Both the position numbers and the translations under genes were made by a program. Positions 1-8,104 of a stretch of 64,000 nucleotides of DNA are shown piece by piece (positions within the stretch are counted from its first letter, which is position 1; each line of letters begins with the position of its first letter). The notes below the pieces were generated by a model. It was not told the DNA's origin and ran no database searches. It saw nothing but the letters and a program-made list of their open reading frames with translations. Where the stretch lies: assembly GCA_019635755.1 (NCBI GenBank), contig JAHBYW010000004.1:124001-188000 (forward strand), in the 5' to 3' direction. This DNA comes from Rhizobiaceae bacterium (GTDB lineage: Bacteria; Pseudomonadota; Alphaproteobacteria; Rhizobiales; Rhizobiaceae).

Positions 1-947
<947 letters not shown>

Positions 948-1070
948 GGCGGCCACGGCACCGACGATCGACGCAGCCGCGCCGGCGGCAAAGCCGGTCG
1001 CCGGATTCGCCCATTGCAACCTGCGGGTGGGACGCTATCTAGTCGCGCGACCGAACCGACCGGATCCTGC

Positions 1071-2224
1071 ATGGCCGAACTGGAAGCGTATTCCGCGCTG
1101 ATCGCCGAGATTTACGACGCCGCGCTGGATACGAGCCGGTGGCAGCCGACGCTGAAGCTAGCGGGAGATTTTGTCGGGGGCGTCAGCGGCTCGCTGTTCT
1201 GGCACGACTCGGCAGCCGGAAATGTCTCGGTGCTGAGCGTCGCCGACGAGGATGCGAAAGTGACGCGCACCTATGTCGAGCACTACGCCCGGCTCAACCC
1301 CGTGTTTCCCGCGGCGACCTTCCTGGAGCCAGGCATCGTCTACGCGGCGACCGACATCGTGCCCTATGACGACTTCGTGGGCACACGCTTCTTCCAGGAA
1401 TGGGTGAAACCCCAGGGCGTTCTCGACGCGATCGCTGCCAATCTCGAGCGTTCCGCGACGGCGAGTGCCATGGTCGCGTTCCGCCTGCGCACGGATGATT
1501 CACCAGCGGGCGAGGAGCCGCGGCGCAAGCTCGGGCTGCTGGTGCCTCACATCAAGCGGGCGGCTGCGATCGGCCGCCTGCTCGAACAGAACGCCGCCCG
1601 CGCGCGCGCGCTGTCGACCACATTCGACCGCATCAGCGCCGCGGTCTTCCTGGTCGATCGGAAGGGCAGGACGGTCTACGCCAACGCGTCGGGGGACGCG
1701 CTCACGGCCGAACGCCGGCTGGTCAGGAACGACATGGGCAGGCTGGTCGCGGCCGACGCGGCCGCCGACCGGGAACTGCAGGACGCGCTCAAGGCTGGGC
1801 ACGGGGTGATGCCGCCATGGGCATCCGCGGCAGTCAGATCAGCCTTGCGGAACCGCTGAAGGAGCGCTGGTTCGCGCATGTCCTGCCGCTGACCGACGGC
1901 GCACGCAGGGCCGAAGGCGAGAACCACGATGCCACGGCCGCCGTCTTCATACGCAAGGCCGCGCTCGACACGCCGTCGGCACTGGCCCGCGTGGCCGAGC
2001 GCTACCGCCTGACCGGCACCGAGGTTCGCGCGCTGATGGGCGTCATGGACGCGACCGGCGTCTCGGACATTGCGCGGGACATGGGCGTCTCGCAGGCGAC
2101 GGTGAAGACGCATTTGCAGCGCATCTTCGCCAAGACGGGCGCTCGCCGGCAGCTCGACCTCGTGAAGCTCGTGGCAGAGCACGCCGCGAGCCCGTTCGCC
2201 GGTCAAGCGCCGGCCCGCCGCTGA
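1071..2224 (+). pseudogene. LuxR-family transcriptional regulator split by a frameshift
   Basis: The 5' frame (ATG at 1071, stop at 1859) encodes an N-terminal sensing region and a PAS-like segment with VFLVDRKGRTVYANA. A second frame ending at 2224 encodes the rest of the PAS-like region and a C-terminal GerE-type helix-turn-helix (LTGTEVRALMG, ARDMGVSQATVKTHLQRIF). The frames join if one base is restored near 1807: GTxGATGCCGCC would then read V-D-A-A and run straight into MGIRGSQ. The restored protein would be about 384 residues, a normal length for this family. Either a real inactivating deletion or a sequencing error could explain this. The ligand and target genes are unknown. Confidence 0.75.
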
Positions 2225-2229
2225 AGGGT

Positions 2230-2268
2230 AAGGCGCACGCGGGGATGGCCCGCGCCGCGTGCCTTCCC
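2230..2268 (+). terminator. Possible hairpin terminator after the LuxR regulator
   Basis: An AAGGC(GC)ACGCGG arm pairs with CCGCGTGCCTT across a short loop with a two-base bulge. It lies just after the regulator stop and is followed by a pyrimidine tract (CCCCCTTT) rather than a clean run of T. Plausible but weak. Confidence 0.35.
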
Positions 2269-2406
2269 CCTTTCCGCCATGGGGCTGCGTGTCGGCCGCG
2301 AACACGCCGCCGCGGGCTCACCCAACGGCAACCGTCTGGCGGAGCCGCCTGTGGACGCCGCGCCGATCGGCTTCCGCCGCCGGCCGACAGGAATTAGAAG
2401 GGACGC

Positions 2407-2844
2407 ATGCCCCTCCACATCCTAAAACTCTGCGTCGGTTGCGAAAGCATCGAGGACCTCGAGGAATGGATCGCCATGCGCCTCGACGAGAAGCGCCTGG
2501 CGGGGGAGCCCGCGGAGCACGGTCACACGACCCGCATGGTTCCCAGCCGGACGCAGGAGATTCTCGACGGGGGCTCGCTCTATTGGGTCATCAAGGGCAG
2601 CGTGCAGTGCCGGCAGCGCATCCTCGATGTCCGTCCGTTCACCGACGACGACGGCATCGGCCGCTGCCGCATCGTTCTCGATCCCGAGGTCGCGCGCACG
2701 GAGTGGCAGCCGCGGCGCGCATTCCAGGGCTGGCGGTATCTGCGCGCCGAGGACGCACCGGCTGACCTCGGCAAAGGCGCTCGTGGACTGGCTGGCATGC
2801 CGCCGCAGCTGCGCCAGGAACTCGCCGCGCTCGGCCTCCTCTAG
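2407..2844 (+). CDS. DUF1489 family protein
   Basis: A 145-residue protein recognised by its N-terminus (LHILKLCVGCESIEDLEEW) as the DUF1489 family, which is found mainly in alphaproteobacteria and has no known function. The rest fits the family: a middle segment with the YWVIKGSVQCRQRILD motif and a region rich in W, R and Y around QPRRAFQGWRYL. No signal peptide or membrane segment is seen, so it is probably cytoplasmic. An AGGGA stretch close before the ATG supports this start. It appears monocistronic, about 180 bp after the broken regulator and about 155 bp before mipZ. Confidence 0.85.
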   Translation: MPLHILKLCVGCESIEDLEEWIAMRLDEKRLAGEPAEHGHTTRMVPSRTQEILDGGSLYWVIKGSVQCRQRILDVRPFTDDDGIGRCRIVLDPEVARTEWQPRRAFQGWRYLRAEDAPADLGKGARGLAGMPPQLRQELAALGLL

Positions 2845-3000
2845 CGGCAACACCGGCCCCCGACGTCACGTCGGCGTGACGGCAACGCTCCCATCCCGGC
2901 GTCGCTTTACCAACGCATCAACTTTCGGTCGGCCGACGGCGATCATCATTGAAACTGTCATGGAAAAGCATCATGCTTCGCACGGGTGTGGAGTGGCTTG

Positions 3001-3936
3001 ATGTTGTTGTCAGGCGTCAGGGATCTTGCAGACAAGAAGCGCCACAGCGCCCACGTCATCGTATGCGGCAACGAGAAGGGCGGCTCCGGAAAATCCACGA
3101 CCGCCATGCATATCGCCGTCGCCCTGCTCAAATCCGGGTATCGCGTCGCCACGGTCGACCTGGACGGCCGCCAGCTCTCGCTGACCCGCTATGTCGAGAA
3201 CCGCCGCCGCTGGGCACGCACGGCGCGCCTGACGCTCGCCATCCCGCAGCATTTCCACGTGCCGCCCGCGCGGCGCGACAGCGTCGCCGACGCGGAGAGC
3301 GAGGAGTTCCGGCAGCTGACGGACGGCCTCGGCGACATCGAATCCAGTCACGATTTCGTGGTCGTGGACACGCCCGGCTCCGACAGCTTCCTCAACCGGC
3401 TGGCGCATCGCATCGCCGACACGCTGGTGACGCCGATGAACGACAGCTTCATCGACTTCGATGTCCTCGCCCGCATCGATCCCGTGAGCCACGAGATCAT
3501 CGAGCACTCGCAATACGCGATCGCCGTCCGCGACGCGCGGCGCGAGCGCCGCCAGGCGGACAATTCCATTCTGGACTGGGTGGTGGTGCGCAACCGCATG
3601 TCCTCGATCACCTCGCGCAACGAGCAGAAGATCGACTCCTGCCTGAAGAACCTGGCGATGCAGCTTGGTTTCCGGCTCGCCGACGGCATCTCGGAGCGGG
3701 TGATGTTCCGCGAGTTCTTCCCGATCGGACTGACCGCGCTCGACGATTTCGAGGAGCATGTGCTCAATTCGAAGCCGACGCTGTCGCATCTCGCCGCGCG
3801 CCAGGAGATCCGCCAGCTGCTTTCGGCTCTGCGCCTCCCGACCGACGAGTACGGCCGCAAGCGGGCAGAGGCGCGGCGGGCCTATGCCGAGGCTGTGGCG
3901 CGGCCGATCGCGCTTCCCGACATCTTCGCCAACTAG
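3001..3936 (+). CDS. mipZ: MipZ-type ParA/MinD-family ATPase (division-plane positioning)
   Basis: A 311-residue P-loop ATPase with the deviant Walker A motif NEKGGSGKST at residues 24-33, followed by VATVDLDGRQLS and a Walker B-like VVVDTPGSD. The sequence ENRRRW after the DLDGRQ motif and the overall length match Caulobacter MipZ. In that species MipZ forms a bipolar gradient through ParB and inhibits FtsZ away from midcell. I chose ATG 3001 because a GGAG sits 7 bases upstream; an in-frame GTG at 2986 is an alternative. It is followed after 100 bp by two same-strand genes that may be co-transcribed. Family assignment is firm; the cellular role is inferred from Caulobacter. Confidence 0.85.
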   Translation: MLLSGVRDLADKKRHSAHVIVCGNEKGGSGKSTTAMHIAVALLKSGYRVATVDLDGRQLSLTRYVENRRRWARTARLTLAIPQHFHVPPARRDSVADAESEEFRQLTDGLGDIESSHDFVVVDTPGSDSFLNRLAHRIADTLVTPMNDSFIDFDVLARIDPVSHEIIEHSQYAIAVRDARRERRQADNSILDWVVVRNRMSSITSRNEQKIDSCLKNLAMQLGFRLADGISERVMFREFFPIGLTALDDFEEHVLNSKPTLSHLAARQEIRQLLSALRLPTDEYGRKRAEARRAYAEAVARPIALPDIFAN

Positions 3937-4036
3937 CAACACATCTTCGCGAGCCCGGAGCGGTGTCGCGCTGCACGAGGTGGGCCGCGACCCGAACCGT
4001 CTTGCAGTTCGCGCCGTTGCGCCACATCTTTGGGCC

Positions 4037-4780
4037 GTGAGCGACCGCAACACGCCCGTGCCTCCTCCAGGCCCCTCCTCGGAGCGCAAGCCAGCCGCCC
4101 GGCCATCGTCCGGTTCCGCGGAGGTGGAGGCGTTCGTACGACAGGCGCGCGCGCTGGCAGCTCATTCTACCGGCGGCGGCCGGCTGATCCTTGCCCTCGA
4201 CGCGACGATGAGCCGGCAGCCCACATGGGATCTCGCCTGCCGCCTCCAGGCCGAGATGTTCGAGGCGGTCGGCAAGGCCGGCGGCCTGGAAGTGCAGCTG
4301 GTCTATTTCCGCGGCTATGACGAATGCCGCGCCTCCAAATTCGTGTCAGACACCGGCTCGCTCAGCAACCTGATGTCGACCATCGACTGCCGCGCCGGCC
4401 ATACGCAGGTCGGAAAGGTGCTGTCGCATGCGCTGAGGGCGACCAAGGCCAGGAAGGTGAACGCGCTCGTCTACATCGGAGACGCGATGGAGGAAGGCAT
4501 CGACAGTATTGCGAACAGGGCAGGCGAACTCGGCATCCACGGGACGCCCGTGTTCCTGTTCCAGGAGGGTAGCGACGCTGTCGCCGAGCAGGCTTTTCGC
4601 GAAGTCGCGCGCCTGTCCAAGGGCGCGTGGTTTCGCTTCGACCGTTCCGCGGCGGCAACGCTGGCCAAGCTGCTCTCTGCGGTGGCCGTCTACGCGACCG
4701 GCGGCATCAGGGCGCTGGAGGCGCGCGGCCGCGCCGAGGACCGGCTGATGATCGAGCACCTGCGCGGAGCCAGCCGATGA
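4037..4780 (+). CDS. VWA-like domain protein of unknown function
   Basis: A 247-residue protein starting at GTG 4037 (VSDRNTPVP). After a Pro-rich N-terminal segment of about 35 residues comes a von Willebrand factor A-like fold: LILALDATMSRQPTW carries a D-x-T-x-S variant of the metal-ion adhesion motif, and later strands read LEVQLVYFRGYDECRASKF and VNALVYIGDAMEEG. No signal peptide or transmembrane segment is visible, so it is probably cytoplasmic. Its stop overlaps the start of the next gene (ATGA), so the two are almost certainly translationally coupled. Its function is unknown. The position between mipZ and a membrane J-domain gene suggests a shared envelope or division role, which is inference. 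Confidence 0.75.
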   Translation: MSDRNTPVPPPGPSSERKPAARPSSGSAEVEAFVRQARALAAHSTGGGRLILALDATMSRQPTWDLACRLQAEMFEAVGKAGGLEVQLVYFRGYDECRASKFVSDTGSLSNLMSTIDCRAGHTQVGKVLSHALRATKARKVNALVYIGDAMEEGIDSIANRAGELGIHGTPVFLFQEGSDAVAEQAFREVARLSKGAWFRFDRSAAATLAKLLSAVAVYATGGIRALEARGRAEDRLMIEHLRGASR

Positions 4781-5472
4781 CACCGCTGTTCTGGGGCATG
4801 GCGAGCGTGCTCGTCGCCTTCCTCGCCGCGACGGCATTCGTGCGAGCGAGCCCGCAGGCGCTGGCGCTGTCGATGCGGCTTGCCGGACCGATCGCGGTCG
4901 GGTTCGCGGGCGTGGTGCTGCTCCTGCTCGGGCGCTTCGGCGTCGGCGGGACGCTGATCTCCGGCGCGCTGGCCTGGTATGCGTCGACGCGCTACCGGCG
5001 CCAAAGCGTGCCGGCGCCTGGAAAACGGTCGACGGTGCGGACCGCCGCGCTCGAGATGGAGCTGGACCACGATACCGGCGGCCTGGAAGGGCTGGTCCTC
5101 GCCGGCGCCTTCGAGGGGCGAATGCTCGGCACGATGTCGATGGAGGAACTGATCAAGCTCCGCGCCGAACTGTCCGGCGACTTCGAGAGCATCCAGCTCC
5201 TAGAGACATATCTTGACAGCAACTTTCCCGTCTGGCGCGACCACGCGCAGGCGAACGAAGGCGCTGGGCTGCGTGGCGCGCCAGGTTCGGGCGCCATGAC
5301 TAAGGAGGAGGCCTACAAGGTCCTTGGTCTTGAAGCGGGGGCTTCCGCGGCGGACGTCCGCAAGTCGCACCGCCGCCTGATGCAGCGCCTGCACCCCGAC
5401 CTCGGCGGATCGTCGTTCCTTGCCGCCCGCATCAACGAGGCCAAGGACATCCTTCTGTCCGATCACGAATAG
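4777..5472 (+). CDS. Membrane-anchored DnaJ (J-domain) protein
   Basis: A 231-residue protein beginning at ATG 4777, overlapping the previous stop by four bases. Two hydrophobic segments (about residues 4-20 and 30-66) anchor it in the inner membrane. A middle region with MSMEELIKLRAELSGD follows, then a C-terminal J domain from about residue 165 (AYKVLGLEAGASAADVRKSH) with the diagnostic HPD in RLHPDLGG. This layout resembles the TIM14/DjlA-like class of membrane J proteins, which stimulate DnaK-type chaperones. It is the last gene of the mipZ-VWA-dnaJ run and converges on a carboxypeptidase gene 45 bp away. The partner chaperone cannot be told from the sequence. Confidence 0.82.
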   Translation: MTPLFWGMASVLVAFLAATAFVRASPQALALSMRLAGPIAVGFAGVVLLLLGRFGVGGTLISGALAWYASTRYRRQSVPAPGKRSTVRTAALEMELDHDTGGLEGLVLAGAFEGRMLGTMSMEELIKLRAELSGDFESIQLLETYLDSNFPVWRDHAQANEGAGLRGAPGSGAMTKEEAYKVLGLEAGASAADVRKSHRRLMQRLHPDLGGSSFLAARINEAKDILLSDHE

Positions 5473-5517
5473 GTCTCCTTCGACAAACTACATTCCCGGA
5501 GAGGAGCCGCGCCGTCC

Positions 5518-6891
5518 CTACTGCTGGACGGCGTAGCAGTCGATCTTCTTCTTCTTCAGTGCGTTGCAGGCATTCCACGCCGCGGTCTTCGACGAGAAGC
5601 CGCCGAACCGCGCGCGGTGGTAGGTCGTGCCGTCCTTCTCGAAGACGACGGTGAACGGCGAGCCGCCCTTGACCGCGGCCGGCGCGATCTTCGCGGCTTT
5701 CGTCAGCATGTCCTGCGCTTCGGGCTTGGAGGGCGAGGAGCCGACCTGGACGGCCCATCCGGATGGCGTATCGGTCGATGAGGTCGCGATCGGATCGATC
5801 TCCGCGAGCGGACGGGGCGCGGCGGCAGCATAGGCGTGGACGGTGGTCGTCACCGTCTCCTCGACGATCTCGGGCGCGGCGGCGACAGCGCGCTGCAGCG
5901 GTTTGGCAGCCGGCACCGGAGCATTCTTCTTCGGCAGGGCGGTGGCCGCCGTCGCGGCGATCACCTCGCCGCCGGGCTGGATCTCGGCCGGCGCCGTCTT
6001 GGCGACGAGGTCGCCGCCGCCACGCCTGGAGGCCTTCGGCAGGTACTGCTCGATCAGATCCGCCATGTGATTGTCGCGGCTGCCGCCCGTCTGGCCGCCC
6101 ATCACCACGGCGACGATCTTGCGGCCGTCGATTGCGACCGAGGACACGAGATTGAAGCCGGAGGCGCGCGTGTAGCCCGTCTTGATGCCGTCGACGCCCT
6201 TGACGCGGCCGAGCAGCCGGTTGTGGTTGGCCATGCGCTGCTTGCCGTAGGCGAACGAGCGCGTTTCGAAATAGTCGTAGTACTGCGGGAAGTGCTCGCG
6301 CAGCGCGATGCCGAGGATCGCCATGTCGCGCGCCGTCGAGTGCTGGGCGCCGTTGGGCAGGCCGGACGCGTTCTTGAACACGGTGTTCGTCATGCCGAGG
6401 CGCTTGGCCTTGGTCGTCATGAGCCGCGCGAAGCCATCTTCGGAGCCGCCGAGATACTCGGCGATTGCTGCCGCGGAATCGTTCGCCGACTTGGTCACCA
6501 GCGAATAGATGATCGTCTCGACGGTCACCGACCCGCCGGCCTTCACGCCGAGTTTCGTCGGCGGCTGCGCGGACGCATGCGCGGAGAAGGGGACCTTGGT
6601 CTTCCTGCTGATCTTGCCGTTCTCGATGCCCTCGAAGATCAGGTAGAGGGTCATCATCTTGGTGAGCGAGGCGGGGAAGCGCGGCGCGTCGGCGCTCGAC
6701 GCGAAGAGCGTCTTGCCGGTGTTCGCGTCGACGACGATCGCCGCGTATTTCGGGTTGCCCGAACTCTTCTTCTTGGCGGCAAGCGCATCGCCGCCACCCG
6801 CAATGCCGATCGACACGGCGAGCGTCGCGGTCATCAGCGCCTTGAAGGGGGAAAATCGCACGGAAATCAGATTTGCCAACGCTTGACGCAC
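5518..6891 (-). CDS. D-alanyl-D-alanine carboxypeptidase with C-terminal SPOR domain
   Basis: A 457-residue serine peptidase of family S11 (PBP5/6 type) that trims the terminal D-Ala from peptidoglycan stem peptides. A signal peptide ends near ALA at residue 39. The active-site triad is complete: S75-L-T-K78 (SxxK), a SAN near residue 135 and KTG near residue 240. A low-complexity linker then leads to a SPOR domain (WAVQVGSSPSKPEAQDM) over the last 80 residues. SPOR domains bind denuded glycan at the division septum, so this enzyme is probably targeted there. The usual PBP5 C-terminal domain and membrane anchor are absent. Its upstream region (6892-7204) is shared with a divergent phasin gene. 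Confidence 0.9.
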   Translation of the reverse strand: MRQALANLISVRFSPFKALMTATLAVSIGIAGGGDALAAKKKSSGNPKYAAIVVDANTGKTLFASSADAPRFPASLTKMMTLYLIFEGIENGKISRKTKVPFSAHASAQPPTKLGVKAGGSVTVETIIYSLVTKSANDSAAAIAEYLGGSEDGFARLMTTKAKRLGMTNTVFKNASGLPNGAQHSTARDMAILGIALREHFPQYYDYFETRSFAYGKQRMANHNRLLGRVKGVDGIKTGYTRASGFNLVSSVAIDGRKIVAVVMGGQTGGSRDNHMADLIEQYLPKASRRGGGDLVAKTAPAEIQPGGEVIAATAATALPKKNAPVPAAKPLQRAVAAAPEIVEETVTTTVHAYAAAAPRPLAEIDPIATSSTDTPSGWAVQVGSSPSKPEAQDMLTKAAKIAPAAVKGGSPFTVVFEKDGTTYHRARFGGFSSKTAAWNACNALKKKKIDCYAVQQ

Positions 6892-7204
6892 CGCTACACC
6901 CTATACAACTGCCGATCTTGTGCCTGATCGCGAAGGCCATCTGCCCCTGCTCGTCACAGGGTAGGGCGGGCGCGTTACCAAGAGGTTTATGGTAACCGCC
7001 GCGCTGACGAATTCGTCCGCAATCGAGTCGAAAAACCGAGCGTCGTCCGGCGTGCTGTCATCTTCCAGCGGCATTGCAGGGGGCGCGAACGTCAACTGTC
7101 CCCAGTAACCTTGCGGAACGCCGAGCTTGACGCTTATTGCGGCGCAAAATAGTGAAGGTGCAATGCACAAAAACCGTGCAGCTTCACGAAAGGATGAAGA
7201 CGCG
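6892..7204. promoter_or_regulatory. Divergent intergenic region between the SPOR carboxypeptidase and the phasin gene
   Basis: 313 bp without a credible gene, noticeably richer in A and T than the flanks. It holds a perfect inverted repeat GTTACCA (6974-6980) / TGGTAAC (6990-6996) about 85 bp before the carboxypeptidase start, a possible operator. For the phasin, TTGACG (7127-7132), a 17-bp spacer and TAGTGA (7150-7155) form a candidate promoter 50 bp before the start. All are read by eye only. Confidence 0.4.
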
Positions 7205-7522
7205 ATGATCAATTCGTTCGAGGGCGCGAGCGCGGTCCTGGATAGCGGAATGAAGAGCATGGCTTCGCTCTCCAAGGGTCTCCAGACGATCGCCGAGGAG
7301 GCGACCGAGTACACGCGCAAGAGCTTCGAGGAGGGCGGCGCGGCGATGGAGAAGGTGCTCGGCGCGAAATCGCCGGAGAAGGTGGTGGAGATCCAGGTCG
7401 ACTACGCGAAGAAGGCGTATGAGGGCTTTGTCGCCGGCGCGACTCGCATGGGCGAACTCTACGCCGAGGTGGCCAAGGACGCCTATCGCCCGTTCGAGGC
7501 GGCGGTCGCCAGGACCAGGTGA
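7205..7522 (+). CDS. Phasin family protein
   Basis: A small, mostly helical protein of 105 residues (MINSFEGASAVLDSG to AVARTR) matching the phasin_2 family of rhizobia: KSFEEGGAAMEKVLGAKS, EIQVDYAKKAYEGFVA and PFEAAVAR. Phasins coat polyhydroxyalkanoate granules, though several rhizobial homologues have broader roles. I chose ATG 7205, with AAGGA about 10 bases upstream, over an in-frame start at 7127 that would place translation inside the candidate promoter. A strong hairpin terminator follows 28 bp after the stop, so it is probably a single-gene transcript. Confidence 0.87.
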   Translation: MINSFEGASAVLDSGMKSMASLSKGLQTIAEEATEYTRKSFEEGGAAMEKVLGAKSPEKVVEIQVDYAKKAYEGFVAGATRMGELYAEVAKDAYRPFEAAVARTR

Positions 7523-7550
7523 ACGCTTCGGACCCGCCTGCTCGATCCGG

Positions 7551-7579
7551 CCCGGCCGCGCCCGCGCGGCCGGGTTTTT
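7551..7579 (+). terminator. Rho-independent terminator after the phasin gene
   Basis: A perfect 10-bp stem, CCCGGCCGCG at 7551-7560 and CGCGGCCGGG at 7565-7574, with a 4-base loop, is followed directly by TTTTT. It sits 28 bp after the phasin stop. Confidence 0.85.
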
Positions 7580-7640
7580 CGTGTCCGGAAGCCATCCGCC
7601 GCACGCCCCGAAAATCGATCAACCTGCCCGGACGGCCATA

Positions 7641-7668
7641 TTGTCAGCGACATAGAAGGCCTTAAAAT
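7641..7668 (+). promoter_or_regulatory. Candidate sigma-70 type promoter of clpS-clpA
   Basis: TTGTCA (7641-7646) and TAAAAT (7663-7668) are separated by 16 bp. Transcription would start near 7675, which rules out an in-frame ATG at 7678 as the main clpS start and favours 7726 or 7768. Confidence 0.5.
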
Positions 7669-7767
7669 CGCATTCGAATGACCTACATACCGCACCTTGG
7701 AGTGGCGCCAGCAAAAGGAAGCCTTGTGACGACCGGCGGGGATGCCATGCACCCGGGCAGGGCACGC

Positions 7768-8097
7768 ATGCAGAACGGCGAGGGCGGCGGCGACAGGACC
7801 GGCCGCGGTACGGCCGTCATCACCCGCACGAAGCCGAAGGCGAAGAAGCCGTCGCTCTACCGGGTACTGATCCTGAACGACGACTACACCCCGATGGAGT
7901 TCGTCGTTCACGTGCTCGAACGGTTCTTCCAGAAGAACCGGGAGGACGCCACCCGCATCATGCTCCACGTTCACAATCACGGAGTGGGCGAGTGTGGGGT
8001 CTTTACGTACGAGGTCGCCGAGACCAAGGTGACCCAGGTCATGGATTTTGCCCGTCAGCACCAGCATCCCCTGCAGTGCGTGATGGAGAAGAAGTGA
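7768..8097 (+). CDS. clpS: ATP-dependent Clp protease adaptor ClpS
   Basis: A 109-residue adaptor that binds N-degron substrates and delivers them to ClpA. The core is nearly canonical: [21 protein letters not shown], then [19 protein letters not shown] and a C-terminus [13 protein letters not shown] 7768 (MQNGEGGG) gives the usual family length. GTG 7726 is an alternative with a better ribosome-binding site (AAGGAAG), which would add 14 residues. It is followed 7 bases later by clpA, its functional partner, so co-transcription is near certain. Confidence 0.95.
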   Translation: MQNGEGGGDRTGRGTAVITRTKPKAKKPSLYRVLILNDDYTPMEFVVHVLERFFQKNREDATRIMLHVHNHGVGECGVFTYEVAETKVTQVMDFARQHQHPLQCVMEKK

Positions 8098-8104
8098 GGA
8101 ATTG

